Assembly (NCBI GenBank): GCA_023443765.1
Contig: JAEZTA010000002.1
Coordinates: forward strand, 1-64,000
Source: Bacteroidota bacterium
Lineage (GTDB): Bacteria; Bacteroidota; Bacteroidia; Bacteroidales; Rikenellaceae
Direction: 5' to 3'
DNA: 64,000 bases
The notes beneath the pieces were generated by a model. It did no database searches. It was given only the letters and a program-made list of their open reading frames with translations, and was not told the DNA's origin. A program made the position numbers and the translations under genes. This document shows, one piece after another, positions 45,746 to 55,838 of this stretch (positions are counted from its first letter, which is position 1; the number at the start of each line of letters is the position of its first letter).

Positions 45746-47704
45746 TCAGAGCGTGCGCCCTTCGGTCTTGAAGGTGAACTTCGGCTCTTCATCCTTGGTC
45801 GAGCCGTCCTTGTACTTGATGGGCCAGACCTTGGCGTTGAGCAGTTCGTTCCAGATCTTTGCATCGTCCCACATCGACTTGACATAGACGATCCGCAGTA
45901 CGGGAACTTCCTCCTCGTTCAGCGCTACGTCGAGGCGCGTGATGCCCTCCTTGAGCGAGAGGAACCCGCGGAAGTAGGGGAAGCTGCGCTTGATGAGCGG
46001 CTTCTCGATGCCCCGGCACTCGACTTCGTAAACGCCCTTGGGATATTTCTCGTCGTCGCCGTAGGTCTCAGTGTTGTGCTTGAACGGTGCCGAAAGGTCG
46101 CGGGTCTGTTCGAACATCAGGTCGAGGAACTCGCGGCGGGCGATTTTGCCGGCAGCGGGGTCGTAGCTCTTGAGCTGGTAGTGAACCGGAATTACCCGGA
46201 CCTTGCCGCCGTGGGCCAGCATGTGAGCCTCCTTGACCTCGATCGAGTCGCGGAGCATCGTTTCGGGAACCGAGGCCGAAGGATCGACATAGAGCGTAAC
46301 GGATACCGGGCAGTCGTATTGTGCGTCGAAGCCGCAGATGCCGTCGATGTTGCGCAGGATGGCTCCGAAGTAGACCATGTCCATCTTATCGTGGAGTCCC
46401 TCGACGCCGATGCGGACGATCGAAAGCGAATCGACGCCGGCTTTGGGCGAAGAGAACTTCATGGTCGTGGGCGCGAAGATCGCCTTGTCGATACCCGTCT
46501 GGTCGATGGTCGCGGGGTCGTAGCTGATGACTACCGCATGGCGTTTGACGAACGTTTTCACGCCGTAGACGCCCGGCACTTTCTGCATCTTGGACGAGAA
46601 GGCCTTCGAGCTGCCGAAGCATTTCACCGACGTGAGGCCCTCGATCTCGTAGGTCTGCATGCCTTCGACCTGTTCGTAATTGCCCCACTTCTCGTCGATG
46701 GTCGGGAGTTCCCAGTGACTGCCGAACCAGAGTGCCGCGCCGAAGAGCACGACGGCCAGGATGCCGGGCAGCCAGCGGAACGACCGCTTGCAGCCGACCT
46801 GCAGCGAATCCTCGGGACAAGCCGAGACGCAGGTTCCGCAGAGTGTACAGTCGATATGCTTGACCTTGTCGAGGTTCTTGATGTCGATCGAATAGGGGCA
46901 TTTGCGGCGGCAAACGTCGCACTTGGTGCACGTAGCTTCGTCGCGGACGATGTGCAGCAGCGGGAAGACCTTGCTTCGGAGGTAGATCATCTCCCAGAGG
47001 TAACCCACGACGCAGGCGGCGCCCAGCGCCCATATCCAGGCGAAAGTTACGTTCAGTAGTCCGAGCACCCACAGCAGGATGACGATGCCGACGAAAGTGA
47101 TCGTGAACTTGAAGATGTTGCTCAGCGCGCCCAGCGGGCAGATGTATTTACACCAGAACATTTTGATGAAGAAACTGCCGAGGAAGAGCACCGTAATCGA
47201 AACGATGGTCATCCAGGCGGTGATTTCACCCTTGAATCCCGTAGCAATGGCGTAATAGGGGTCGAAATTCTTGCAGAAAAGTTCGCTGCTCGATACCGAC
47301 ATGTAGAAGACGTAGAACAGCAGCGCGTATTTGATGATGCGCAAGGCGCGGTCGGCGACACTTCCCGGGCGGATTTCGGCGTTTACTTTGAGCTTTTTAC
47401 CGCCTTTACCCATCCATTCGCTGACGGTTCCCAGCGGGCAGAGGTAGCCGCAGAAGAGTTTGCTGAAAAGCACGACTCCCACGACGAGCATGACGCCTAC
47501 CATGATCTGCACCATGGACATCGAACAGGCCAGCGAGTTGCGTACCAGGTAACTGCCCAGCGCCTGCAGTCCGCCGAACGGGCAGTAGGCCTCCACGTCC
47601 GCGGGTTTCTCCCCGAGGGTGAGCCCGTAGACCACGAATCCCACGATTGCTGCGAGCGTGCCCCACTGCAGCAAATTCTTTAACCAATTGCTTTTTCTTT
47701 TCAT
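45746..47704 (-). CDS. NapH/NosR-like membrane 4Fe-4S polyferredoxin with three degenerate HMA-like domains
   Basis: 652 aa. Five or six membrane helices occupy residues 10-240 and 312-328. Between them are NapH-type CxxxCP motifs (FCGYLCPLG at 85-89, WCKYICPLG at 185-189) and a leading AYCPFGG motif. Two 4Fe-4S clusters follow (C259/262/265/269 and C286/289/292/296). The C-terminal 300 residues read as three ferredoxin-fold HMA-like repeats: about 348-412 (YEIEGLTSVKCFGS...VPGVYGV...VVISYDP), 425-490 (IGVEGLHDK...CPVSVTLYVDP) and 556-625 (VECRGIEKP...GITRLDV...LRIVYV). None keeps CxxC; the first has SxxC. Probably membrane electron transfer linked to metal handling; function unproven. Confidence 0.8.
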   Translation of the reverse strand: MKRKSNWLKNLLQWGTLAAIVGFVVYGLTLGEKPADVEAYCPFGGLQALGSYLVRNSLACSMSMVQIMVGVMLVVGVVLFSKLFCGYLCPLGTVSEWMGKGGKKLKVNAEIRPGSVADRALRIIKYALLFYVFYMSVSSSELFCKNFDPYYAIATGFKGEITAWMTIVSITVLFLGSFFIKMFWCKYICPLGALSNIFKFTITFVGIVILLWVLGLLNVTFAWIWALGAACVVGYLWEMIYLRSKVFPLLHIVRDEATCTKCDVCRRKCPYSIDIKNLDKVKHIDCTLCGTCVSACPEDSLQVGCKRSFRWLPGILAVVLFGAALWFGSHWELPTIDEKWGNYEQVEGMQTYEIEGLTSVKCFGSSKAFSSKMQKVPGVYGVKTFVKRHAVVISYDPATIDQTGIDKAIFAPTTMKFSSPKAGVDSLSIVRIGVEGLHDKMDMVYFGAILRNIDGICGFDAQYDCPVSVTLYVDPSASVPETMLRDSIEVKEAHMLAHGGKVRVIPVHYQLKSYDPAAGKIARREFLDLMFEQTRDLSAPFKHNTETYGDDEKYPKGVYEVECRGIEKPLIKRSFPYFRGFLSLKEGITRLDVALNEEEVPVLRIVYVKSMWDDAKIWNELLNAKVWPIKYKDGSTKDEEPKFTFKTEGRTL

Positions 47705-47735
47705 TTATTCGGGTTGTAAATGGTGTGTGTTAACG

Positions 47736-47743
47736 CAAAGGTA
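47736..47743 (-). promoter_or_regulatory. -7 box of the polyferredoxin gene
   Basis: Minus-strand TACCTTTG, full match to TAnnTTTG, 31 bp before the start codon. Confidence 0.6.
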
Positions 47744-47808
47744 ATTATTTTGACGGGTAATTAGTACGCATTGTTCGTTTTTTTAGACCCTTCTACGCGA
47801 CTTTTTCG

Positions 47809-47816
47809 TATATTTG
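47809..47816 (+). promoter_or_regulatory. -7 box of the M16 peptidase gene
   Basis: TATATTTG, full match, 33 bp before ATG 47850. The -33 element is not obvious. Confidence 0.65.
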
Positions 47817-47849
47817 TGAGACTACACCACGTAATAAAGCGAATCCACG

Positions 47850-50669
47850 ATGAAAAAATCTGTTTTGATCCGTGCGGTCCTGTTTTGTCTGCTGGCCCTT
47901 CCGGCTGCGGCGCAGGTCCCCGCAGCCCCGCAGGAAAAGATGCCCCTCGACAGCGAGGTCCGCGTCGGGCGACTCGACAACGGAATGACCTATTACATCC
48001 GTCATTACGACAATCCCAAACAGCGGGCGGACTTCTTTATCGCCCACGATGTCGGCGCCCTGCAGGAGGAGGACAACCAGAACGGACTGGCCCATTTCCT
48101 CGAACACATGGCCTTCAACGGGACGAAGCATTTTCCCGGGAAAGGAATTCTCAACTACCTGGCGGCCAGCGGCGTGCGCTTCGGCTACAACGTCAATGCC
48201 TACACCTCGCGCGACCGTACGGTCTACAATGTTTCGAACGTGCCGCTGGTGCGCGAAGGGCTGGTGGATTCGCTGCTGCTGATCCTCCACGACTGGTCCT
48301 ACTATATCGCGTGTGAACCTGCCGAAATCGAGTCGGAGCGGGGTGTGATCCGCGAGGAGTGGCGGCGTGGCAACGACGCCCGTTCGCGCATGGTCCGCAA
48401 GTCGGCGCAGGTCGAATACGACGGATCGAAATACGCCCGGCGCGACGTGATCGGCGACATGGACATCGTCAACAATTTCGAGCGGCAGACGCTCATCGAC
48501 TTTTACCACAAGTGGTACCGTCCCGATTTGCAGGCGGTGATCGTCGTGGGCGACGTGGATGTGGACGCCATGGAGCAGAAAATCCGCACGCTGATGTCGT
48601 CGATCCCGAAGGCCGAAAACCCGGCTCCGAAGGAGGTTTACGACATTCCCTGGCGCGATAAGCCCCGCTACGGTGTGGTGACCGACCCCGAGACCAAGGC
48701 CGTGGCCGTGAAACTGATCTTTTACCAGCCTTACCCGTCGGCTGAGGAGCGTGCGACGGTGGGCGTCGTGCGCGACGACCTGGCGCGCAAAGTCTTCCTC
48801 GAAATGGCCCGCACCCGGCTGGCGGAGGCGGAGAAGCGTCCCGATGCGCGTTACAAGCGCGTCGTGGCCGTTACCGGGAGCCTCGCCACATGCCGCAACA
48901 ACTTCATGCTGACGGCCCTGCCCAAAGAGCAGAACATGCGCGAAGCGCTGGCGGGCATCCTGACCGATGTGGAGCAGATGCGCCGCTACGGATTCAGCAA
49001 CGAGGAGTTCGAGGCGGCCAAAGCCAAGGTCGCCAGGGCCGAGAAGAGTGCGCAGGAGAAATACCGGCTCGCTACGAACACCGAACTGGCGGGAAGGTAT
49101 GTGGAGCATTTCACGCGCAACGTACCTTATGTGACGCCCGACGACCGGGCCCGGATCGTCGGGGAGCAGCTCGAAGCCCTGACGCCCGAGGCGGTGAACC
49201 GCCTGCGCGTCGCCATGACCTCGCCCAAGGGGATGCTCGTGCTGGTGTCGTCGCCCGAGGAGTATCTGGACAAGGTTCCCGCGGAGGCGGACGCTTTCGG
49301 GCTGATCGACTCGGTGAAGCGGGCGAAGATAGCCCGTCCCGAGCGCAGTGGAAAAGCCGCAGGTCCGCTTTTCACGGCGGAGGTGAAGCCCGGGAAGGTG
49401 GTCAAAACCCGCAAGGCGGCCTTCGGGACCGAGGAGTGGACGCTTTCGAACGGCGTGAAGGTCTTCTGGCGGACGGTTCCCGAGGTGATCGGTGCGCGCA
49501 AGATCGGCGTGGCGGCGGTTAACGAGGGCGGGTTTGCCCGCGACAACGATGTCGAAGGCATGTTCCTGCTCCAGAACTATGTCCGCACGATGGGGGTGAA
49601 GAACCTCGACCGCAGCGGGATGCGCGACCTGCTTTCGGCCCACGACGCCAGCCTGATGGCGACGCTGGGGCGCGATGCGGGCGTCTTCTCAGGATCGGCG
49701 GGCGCGGCCGATTTCGAACTGTTGTTGCAACTGCTGCACCTCTATATCACCGAACCCAATTTCTCGGAACAGGCCTACGGCGATTATATCGGTCTGGCCC
49801 GCACGTCGCTCGGGAAGGAGAAGTCGCCCAAGGCGCTTTTCGCCGAGCGTGCCGACAGCGCGAAATACGGCGGCCATAGGTGGTTGCAGCGCGCGATGCC
49901 CGCAACGCTCGACCGCTTCGACCGGGAGGCGGCCCGCAAACTCTACGACAAACTCTTCGGCAATGTCGCCGACTTCGTCTTCTTCTTCGCGGGCGAGATG
50001 CCTGCCGACGAGGCGCGGCCGCTCATCGAGAAATACATCGGTTCGCTGCCCGCGGCCCCGAAGCAGAAATTCAAGCGGGAGGATTTGGAGATCGTACCCG
50101 GTACGACGGAGTACGACGCGGTTTTCCCCGGCGCCGTGACCCCCAAATCGACGATCGAGCGCATCTACCACGGGAAGTTCGACTATACGCCGGCGAATTA
50201 CGCTGCGCTGCGTTACGTTTCCTACATCCTCGGGGCCCGTTACCTGACGACCGTGCGCGAGGAGAAGGGCGGAACCTATTACATCGGCGTGCACGACGAG
50301 GTCGGAGCCCGTCCCCGCGGTTACTGCCACCTGGTGGTGAGCTTCGAGACCGATCCCAAACTGCGCGAAATGCTGCTGGGCGAGGTGCAGAAGGGCATCG
50401 AGCAGTTGGCCGCGGAAGCTCCCTCGGAGCAGGAGGTGAACGAAGCGATGCTTTACTTTAAGAAAGTCAACGCCGAACGCAAGTCGAAGAACCTGAAATC
50501 CACCTCCTACTGGCTCAACAAGATGCGGGCGGAGTATTTCGACGGTGTCGATCTGGATAAGGACAACGAGGCGGTCTTTACAGCCGTGACGCCCGACGAG
50601 GTGCGCCGCCTCACGCGTGAGATTCTCGCGCAGGGCAACCGCTATACGGCGGTTTTCACGCAGGAGTAA
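47850..50669 (+). CDS. M16 family zinc metallopeptidase (pitrilysin-like)
   Basis: 939 aa; signal peptide ending PAAAQ. The inverted zinc motif HFLEH is at residues 82-86 (AHFLEHMAFNGTKHFPG), with the third ligand in the following EIESERGVIREEW helix (near 152). Four M16 domains are present; the second active half (after about residue 500) lacks the motif, as in pitrilysin-type enzymes. Periplasmic degradation of peptides is the likely role. It is monocistronic, divergent from the polyferredoxin gene and ended by a strong hairpin; with the S46 enzyme nearby it may form a peptide-use cluster. Confidence 0.92.
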   Translation: MKKSVLIRAVLFCLLALPAAAQVPAAPQEKMPLDSEVRVGRLDNGMTYYIRHYDNPKQRADFFIAHDVGALQEEDNQNGLAHFLEHMAFNGTKHFPGKGILNYLAASGVRFGYNVNAYTSRDRTVYNVSNVPLVREGLVDSLLLILHDWSYYIACEPAEIESERGVIREEWRRGNDARSRMVRKSAQVEYDGSKYARRDVIGDMDIVNNFERQTLIDFYHKWYRPDLQAVIVVGDVDVDAMEQKIRTLMSSIPKAENPAPKEVYDIPWRDKPRYGVVTDPETKAVAVKLIFYQPYPSAEERATVGVVRDDLARKVFLEMARTRLAEAEKRPDARYKRVVAVTGSLATCRNNFMLTALPKEQNMREALAGILTDVEQMRRYGFSNEEFEAAKAKVARAEKSAQEKYRLATNTELAGRYVEHFTRNVPYVTPDDRARIVGEQLEALTPEAVNRLRVAMTSPKGMLVLVSSPEEYLDKVPAEADAFGLIDSVKRAKIARPERSGKAAGPLFTAEVKPGKVVKTRKAAFGTEEWTLSNGVKVFWRTVPEVIGARKIGVAAVNEGGFARDNDVEGMFLLQNYVRTMGVKNLDRSGMRDLLSAHDASLMATLGRDAGVFSGSAGAADFELLLQLLHLYITEPNFSEQAYGDYIGLARTSLGKEKSPKALFAERADSAKYGGHRWLQRAMPATLDRFDREAARKLYDKLFGNVADFVFFFAGEMPADEARPLIEKYIGSLPAAPKQKFKREDLEIVPGTTEYDAVFPGAVTPKSTIERIYHGKFDYTPANYAALRYVSYILGARYLTTVREEKGGTYYIGVHDEVGARPRGYCHLVVSFETDPKLREMLLGEVQKGIEQLAAEAPSEQEVNEAMLYFKKVNAERKSKNLKSTSYWLNKMRAEYFDGVDLDKDNEAVFTAVTPDEVRRLTREILAQGNRYTAVFTQE

Positions 50670-50686
50670 CACACGCACCGAAACGA

Positions 50687-50720
50687 AACCCGGGCGACCA
50701 TCGAGGCCGCCCGGGTTTTT
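50687..50720. terminator. Terminator between M16 and GH97 genes
   Basis: AACCCGGGCG (50687-50696) pairs with CGCCCGGGTT (50708-50717), followed by T on the plus strand. Genes converge here, and the hairpin can serve both. Confidence 0.85.
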
Positions 50721-50738
50721 CGTGCATATGTCGCAGCG

Positions 50739-52736
50739 CTATTTGCGCGTGATCTTCAGGGCGAAGCCACCTCCGGGGGCCATCTTCACCGTCATCTTCC
50801 GGTTGGCAGGGATTTCGACCGCTTCGCGTTTGTAGTCGCGGGCGGCCTTGTCGGCGTTGACGCCGTCGCGGAACAGTTCGGCGGTGTAGGCGCCGTCGCC
50901 CAGGAAGCCGAGGTCGATGGTCAGTTCGCGGGCATTCCAGTCGGTCATGCCGCCGACGTACCACGTGTCGCCCTTGCGGCGTGCGATGGAGACGTATTCG
51001 CCGACACGGCCGTCGAGGCCTACGGTCTCATCCCACGTCGTCGGGATGTTGGCGATGAATTCCGTGCATTCCGGCTCGCGCATGTAGTTCGACGGCGAGT
51101 CGCACAGCATGTTGAACGGCGATTCGAAAATCACGTACTCGGCCAGCTGGCGGCAGCGCGTACCCTGGCTCATCGCCTCGGAGCCTACGGCGCGGAAGTT
51201 CCGGCGCGTGGCGTTGCGCATGGCACCCTGCGTGTAGTCCATCGGTCCGGCGAGCATGCGGATGAAGGGGATCGTCACGTCGTAGGTCACCATGTCGGTC
51301 TTTTCGCTGGTCCACTTCATCTGCTCCAGGCCGAAGACCCCTTCGAAGTTGAGCACGTTGGGGTAGGTGCGCTGGATTCCCGCGGGCTTGTGGTAGCCGT
51401 GCATGTCGAGGAACAGGTGGTATTTGGCGGCCGTTTCCGCGAGGCGATAGGTGAAATCGGCGATCTTCTGGTCGTCGCGGTCGAGGAAGTCGACCTTGAA
51501 GCCCTTGATGCCCATCTCCGAATAGTGCTTGCAGACGCGTTCGAGGTCGCGTTCCGTAGCATAGAATCCGGCCCAGAGGACGATGCCCACGCCGCGCTCC
51601 TTACCGTAGGCGACCAGTTCGGGCAGGTTGATCTCGGGAACGACCTGGAAAAGGTCGGCCTTCTTGTTTACAGCCCAGCCTTCGTCGAGGATGACGTATT
51701 CGATGCCGTGGTCGGCGGCGAAGTCGATGTAGTATTTGTAGGTCTCGTTGTTGATGCCCGACTCGAAGTCAACGTCGTAGAGGTTCCAGGTGTTCCACCA
51801 GTCCCAGGCCACCTTGCCGGGTTTGATCCACGAGATGTCCTCCACGCGCGAAGGCGATGCGAGGCGGTAAACCAGGTCGTTGTCGGCCAGCTGGATGTCC
51901 TGTCCGGCGATGGCGAAGACACGCCACGGGAAGGTGCGGGTTCCCTTGGTGCGGGCGATGAAGTCCTCCCGCTCGGTCACCAGCAGCTGCAGCTCGTTGT
52001 GGCCGCCCTGCACCTCTTTGGCGGGGTAGGGCGCAAAGTTGCCGCGCAGCGCCTTTTCACCCGTGGGGTTGTAGACGTACATGCCCGGGTAGTCCTCCAG
52101 GTCGGCCTCGGTGATGACGACCTTGGCCTGTCCGGCGTCGATGAGCACGGGCAGGAAAGCCAGGTGGTCGTCGGCGACTTTGGAGACGGGCTGGGTGGAA
52201 TAGGTGTTCTCGAAGCTGTTGAAGTAGTAGCGGGCCAGCCCCGGCTCCTTCTTGCCGTCGCGGGCGTAGGGAACCAGCGTCGTGAAGTCTTCCGGAAAAC
52301 GGATATCCACCAACTCGTCGGCGACGGTGATTTCACCCTTCATGGAGGTTTGGAACCGGTAAGCCACGCCGTCGTCATAGGCGCGGAAAGCTATTTCGTA
52401 GTCGCCTTTGAAGGCGAGCGTCAGGGCGTTGTAGCGGTCCTTGACCGTGCTGCGCTTGTAGAAGGGAGCCTCGATGGTTTCGTCGACGCTTTTCGTCGAT
52501 GCTTTGCGCACGACGGCTTTCTGGCCGAGGACGCGCCCGTCGGAGAGCGTCAGCGAGAGCTGCGAGGGAGCGATCAGCTCTTTGCCGTCGCGGGAAACAG
52601 AGTAGGTGACGGCGTCCGCGCCAGCCTCTACGCGAACGGCGATTTTCCCGTCGGGGGAGGTCAGTTCGTAGGTCTTGGCTGCGGAAATTCCGGTCCCGGC
52701 ACTGAATAGAAGGAGTGTCAGAAGTAGTTTTTTCAT
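50739..52736 (-). CDS. GH97 alpha-glycosidase, retaining (alpha-galactosidase-like) type
   Basis: 665 aa; signal peptide ending GISAA. The N-terminal beta-supersandwich ([27 protein letters not shown]) leads to a TIM barrel ([66 protein letters not shown]) and a small C-terminal beta domain. The Asp in KVDF lies where retaining members such as the Bacteroides alpha-galactosidase carry the nucleophile; inverting SusB-type enzymes lack it. Periplasmic, releasing terminal alpha-galactose or a related sugar. Not in a SusCD locus; the neighbour on the same strand is a lone outer-membrane receptor-like gene. Confidence 0.9.
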   Translation of the reverse strand: MKKLLLTLLLFSAGTGISAAKTYELTSPDGKIAVRVEAGADAVTYSVSRDGKELIAPSQLSLTLSDGRVLGQKAVVRKASTKSVDETIEAPFYKRSTVKDRYNALTLAFKGDYEIAFRAYDDGVAYRFQTSMKGEITVADELVDIRFPEDFTTLVPYARDGKKEPGLARYYFNSFENTYSTQPVSKVADDHLAFLPVLIDAGQAKVVITEADLEDYPGMYVYNPTGEKALRGNFAPYPAKEVQGGHNELQLLVTEREDFIARTKGTRTFPWRVFAIAGQDIQLADNDLVYRLASPSRVEDISWIKPGKVAWDWWNTWNLYDVDFESGINNETYKYYIDFAADHGIEYVILDEGWAVNKKADLFQVVPEINLPELVAYGKERGVGIVLWAGFYATERDLERVCKHYSEMGIKGFKVDFLDRDDQKIADFTYRLAETAAKYHLFLDMHGYHKPAGIQRTYPNVLNFEGVFGLEQMKWTSEKTDMVTYDVTIPFIRMLAGPMDYTQGAMRNATRRNFRAVGSEAMSQGTRCRQLAEYVIFESPFNMLCDSPSNYMREPECTEFIANIPTTWDETVGLDGRVGEYVSIARRKGDTWYVGGMTDWNARELTIDLGFLGDGAYTAELFRDGVNADKAARDYKREAVEIPANRKMTVKMAPGGGFALKITRK

Positions 52737-52810
52737 AATGAGTTATTGGGTTTGGGTACGAAAATAGTGAAAAAACCGCGAATAACCGGTCTTTTCCGGA
52801 AAAAAAGGGA

Positions 52811-55642
52811 CTACTTTCCTTTCAGCGCATCCAGCACGGCGTTGCGCTGGCGGCGGAAAAAACGCAGGTTGTAAGTGAGTTGGAACGAGACGTAACGGCC
52901 GATGCCGAGGTTCGTGACGTTGCGCAGCGTGGTGCCCGTCACCGTGCGGCGGAAGGTGGTGCCGTTCTGGTCGAGGATGTCGTTCACCCCGACGCTCGCT
53001 TCGCCGAGGCCGTTGCGGAAGAGTTTGACGCCGAGCATCGCGTTGCAGATCAGGCGCTCTTCGAGGAACGTGTCCGTGATTCCCTTGTAATAGTTATAGT
53101 CGGCATTGGCGCGCACGACGAGGCGTTTCCAGATGACGAACGTCGTTTCGGCTTTCGCCGTCTGGCTGAAATAGGTGTTGTCAAGCGTGCGCACCTGCGA
53201 CGAACTTTTGCTCACGTTGTAACGACCCGTGTAGCTCAGGCGGAAATCCACCGATTCGGAGATGTTGCTCCCGAGCGTCAGTCCGGCATTGTAGACGTTG
53301 TTGTTCAGTTCGTTGCGTTCGCCGTTGATAATGCTCGGGATACGGCCCGTCGAGACGCCCGCCCGGAAGTTGAGGTTCGAGCGCAGCCAGGGAACCGGCA
53401 TGCCGTAGTTGACGCTGGCGCGCAGGCTCCAGAGTCCCCGGAGGTTGACCGGCTTGGTGTACTGGTTACCTTCGCCGAGCAGCGTCCCTTCGTCGTCGAT
53501 CACGAAATCCGGGGAGTCGATCACCAGCGAGTCGGTGATGGTGTTGGGGCTGACCGTCGCCTCCGCCGAGACGGTGAAGGTGCGCCCTTTGGCCGGATTG
53601 GCCCGGATGTACTGGCCCGAAAGACGGTGGGTATAGACCGGGTCGAGGCCGGGGTTTCCGGCGAAGACGTTCTGGCGGTTGGTGGTGTTGACGATGTCCT
53701 GCAGGTCGGTGGCCCGGGGATTCGACGTGCGTCCCGAAGCGTTGAACTTCAAGGTGTTGTTGCGGTTGATGTTGATGTTCGCAACGACGCTGTAGGTGAG
53801 GTTGTCGAACGACGTTTCGGTCTTCCGTCCGTAGGGGAAGACGTAGTCGCTGCTGAATCCGGCGTGCTGGTAGTAGAGTGTCGCCGCGACCTTCGTCTTT
53901 TTGAAATAGTACTGGTAGGTGCTGCCGACGCGGTGGGTCAGGTAGGCGTAATCGTACTCGGTGGACTGCTTCGGGTCGCGCTCGGGCCGGAACGCTTCGG
54001 TCTTGTTGTCGAAGATGAAGGTGTTGCGGCCGACGCTGTTGTCGGTGTAGTTGATGCGGTATTCGAGGCTCAGGCGCGAGCGTTTCGAGAGCGAACGGGT
54101 ATAGCTCATGTTGCCGTTCACGTCGTAGCCCGGCTGGTCGCGGTCAGTGCGCGAGATGTTGCGCGAGGAGTAGTCCGTCGTGTCGCACTCGATGTTGTCG
54201 GGGTCGCGGAAGGTGTACTGCCGCGGGCGGCTCAGTTGGTCGTAACTGCGGTAGGTGCCCCCGATGCCGACGGTGAGGTTGTGCGACATTTTGCCCGGCA
54301 GACGGTAGCGGTAGAGCAGGTAGTTCGAGACGTTGTATCCGTCGCTGTTGTTGTGGCCGAAGTTGCGGCGGCGGTTGACGAAGCGGATGTCGTCGTCGGA
54401 GAACCTGTTGTCGGTGCGGCTCAGGAGTTCGTTGCGGTAGTTGTTGTCCTGCAGGCTGAACGAGGTGCGCATCATCATCGAATGGCGGTCGGAGAATTTG
54501 TAGTCGATGCGCGAGTTGAAGCGGTGGTTGAGGTTGAGCGTCTTCGAGTCGTTGCGGTCGTTGTAGAGCACCAGTTTGTCGGTCGACGTGAAGGTCTGGC
54601 GGTCGCTCAGGCTGGTGTTGTGGTTGTCGGTGCGGTTGAAGAAATAGCTGGCCGTGACCTTGCCCTTCGCGCCCCAGTCGTCGCTGTAATTGACGCCGAC
54701 GGCCTGCACGGTGGAGATGCCGTCCAAGGGGCGTACCATGAAATTATTGCCGGACGACTTGCCCGACTGGTCGGTTGTACCGAGGATGTCCTCGAACGAG
54801 AAGTTCTGGCGGTTGATGTTGTTGACCAGTCCGACCACCGAGATGCGGCGGTCGTTGTCGAAAATGTTGACGTTGCCGCCGCCGATGTACTTGTCGGGGA
54901 TGCCGTAAGCCCCGTAGAGGCGGCCGAAAGCGCCCCGCCGCTTGTCGGGGAGCGTCACGATGTTGAGCGACGTATGCCCTTCGCCGGTGTCCACGCCCGT
55001 GAATTCCGACTGGTCGCTCTGCGAGTTGTAGATGTCGATGCTCTCGATCATGTCGGCCGGGATGTTGCGGATGGCCGACATCACGTCGTTGCCGAAAAAT
55101 TCGCGTCCGTCGACGTAGACCCGCCGCACGGTGCGTCCCTGCGCCTCGATGCCGCCGTCGGCAACCTCCAGGCCGGGCATCTTCGAGATCAGCGACTCGG
55201 CGTCGGACCCGAACGAAACTTTGTAGGCCGAGGCGCGGTAGGAGAGCGTGTCGCCGCGTACAGACGAGCGTAACGCAGGGGCTTCGACGGTCACCTGGTC
55301 GATAGCCTCGGCGCGGGGCGTGAGCCACAGCGAGTCGAGGAGGAGGGCCGCCGTGCCGACCTGCAGGTCGGTGCGCAGCGAGTCGTAGCCCAGCGAGGTG
55401 ATCGTAAGGCGGTAGTCGCCGCGCGGGATGCGGGGGAACGTGCCGCGGCCTTCGATGTCCGAGGTGGTGTAGAAGGGCGTGGCTGCGGTGTCCGTACGGC
55501 TGCGCAGTTCGGCCACGGCCCCCACGACCGCTTCGCGCGTCACGCGGTCGGCGACGCGGAAACGCACGTCCGGGGACTGTGCCGCGGCAGTTGCGGCGCA
55601 GAACAGCAGCAGTGGAAACAGCAATGCTTTTCTCGGGTTCAT
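52811..55642 (-). CDS. TonB-dependent-receptor-like outer-membrane beta-barrel protein (second lone copy)
   Basis: 943 aa from ATG 55642; signal peptide ending TAAAQ. Carboxypeptidase-D regulatory-like domain (VRFRVADRVTREAVVGAV...GDYRLTITSLGYDSLRTDL), plug (SYRASAYKVSFGSDAESLISKMPGLEVADGG, RRVYVDGREFFGNDV, IPADMIESIDIYNSQSDQSEFTGVD) and a long barrel. It has the same overall form as the protein at 34313 but is not closely identical. The barrel ends SFQLTYNLRFF followed by a basic tail (RRQRNAVLDALKGK), an unusual end for an outer-membrane protein. Substrate unknown; the GH97 gene lies 74 bp downstream and may share the transcript. Confidence 0.87.
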   Translation of the reverse strand: MNPRKALLFPLLLFCAATAAAQSPDVRFRVADRVTREAVVGAVAELRSRTDTAATPFYTTSDIEGRGTFPRIPRGDYRLTITSLGYDSLRTDLQVGTAALLLDSLWLTPRAEAIDQVTVEAPALRSSVRGDTLSYRASAYKVSFGSDAESLISKMPGLEVADGGIEAQGRTVRRVYVDGREFFGNDVMSAIRNIPADMIESIDIYNSQSDQSEFTGVDTGEGHTSLNIVTLPDKRRGAFGRLYGAYGIPDKYIGGGNVNIFDNDRRISVVGLVNNINRQNFSFEDILGTTDQSGKSSGNNFMVRPLDGISTVQAVGVNYSDDWGAKGKVTASYFFNRTDNHNTSLSDRQTFTSTDKLVLYNDRNDSKTLNLNHRFNSRIDYKFSDRHSMMMRTSFSLQDNNYRNELLSRTDNRFSDDDIRFVNRRRNFGHNNSDGYNVSNYLLYRYRLPGKMSHNLTVGIGGTYRSYDQLSRPRQYTFRDPDNIECDTTDYSSRNISRTDRDQPGYDVNGNMSYTRSLSKRSRLSLEYRINYTDNSVGRNTFIFDNKTEAFRPERDPKQSTEYDYAYLTHRVGSTYQYYFKKTKVAATLYYQHAGFSSDYVFPYGRKTETSFDNLTYSVVANININRNNTLKFNASGRTSNPRATDLQDIVNTTNRQNVFAGNPGLDPVYTHRLSGQYIRANPAKGRTFTVSAEATVSPNTITDSLVIDSPDFVIDDEGTLLGEGNQYTKPVNLRGLWSLRASVNYGMPVPWLRSNLNFRAGVSTGRIPSIINGERNELNNNVYNAGLTLGSNISESVDFRLSYTGRYNVSKSSSQVRTLDNTYFSQTAKAETTFVIWKRLVVRANADYNYYKGITDTFLEERLICNAMLGVKLFRNGLGEASVGVNDILDQNGTTFRRTVTGTTLRNVTNLGIGRYVSFQLTYNLRFFRRQRNAVLDALKGK

Positions 55643-55755
55643 CGGGTGAAGAGAATTCGACGGATAAAGATAATGGTTTTGTGCCTTTCATATACCCTTT
55701 TTTTGGATATTTTAGCATAATGGGATCTGTGTCGACTGTTTTTGATCAAAAAATA

Positions 55756-55787
55756 TTGCCGATTACCTCCGTCTTTCACTATATTTG
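55756..55787 (+). promoter_or_regulatory. Promoter of the radical SAM gene
   Basis: TTG at 55756-55758, 21-bp spacer, TATATTTG at 55780-55787: a full -33/-7 pair. A 10-bp palindrome TTTGATCAAA lies just upstream (55741-55750). Confidence 0.7.
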
Positions 55788-55838
55788 TCGAAATAATAGC
55801 GGACGGCGTTCGTTTTGTCCGTAAACCGGGAACCTCAC

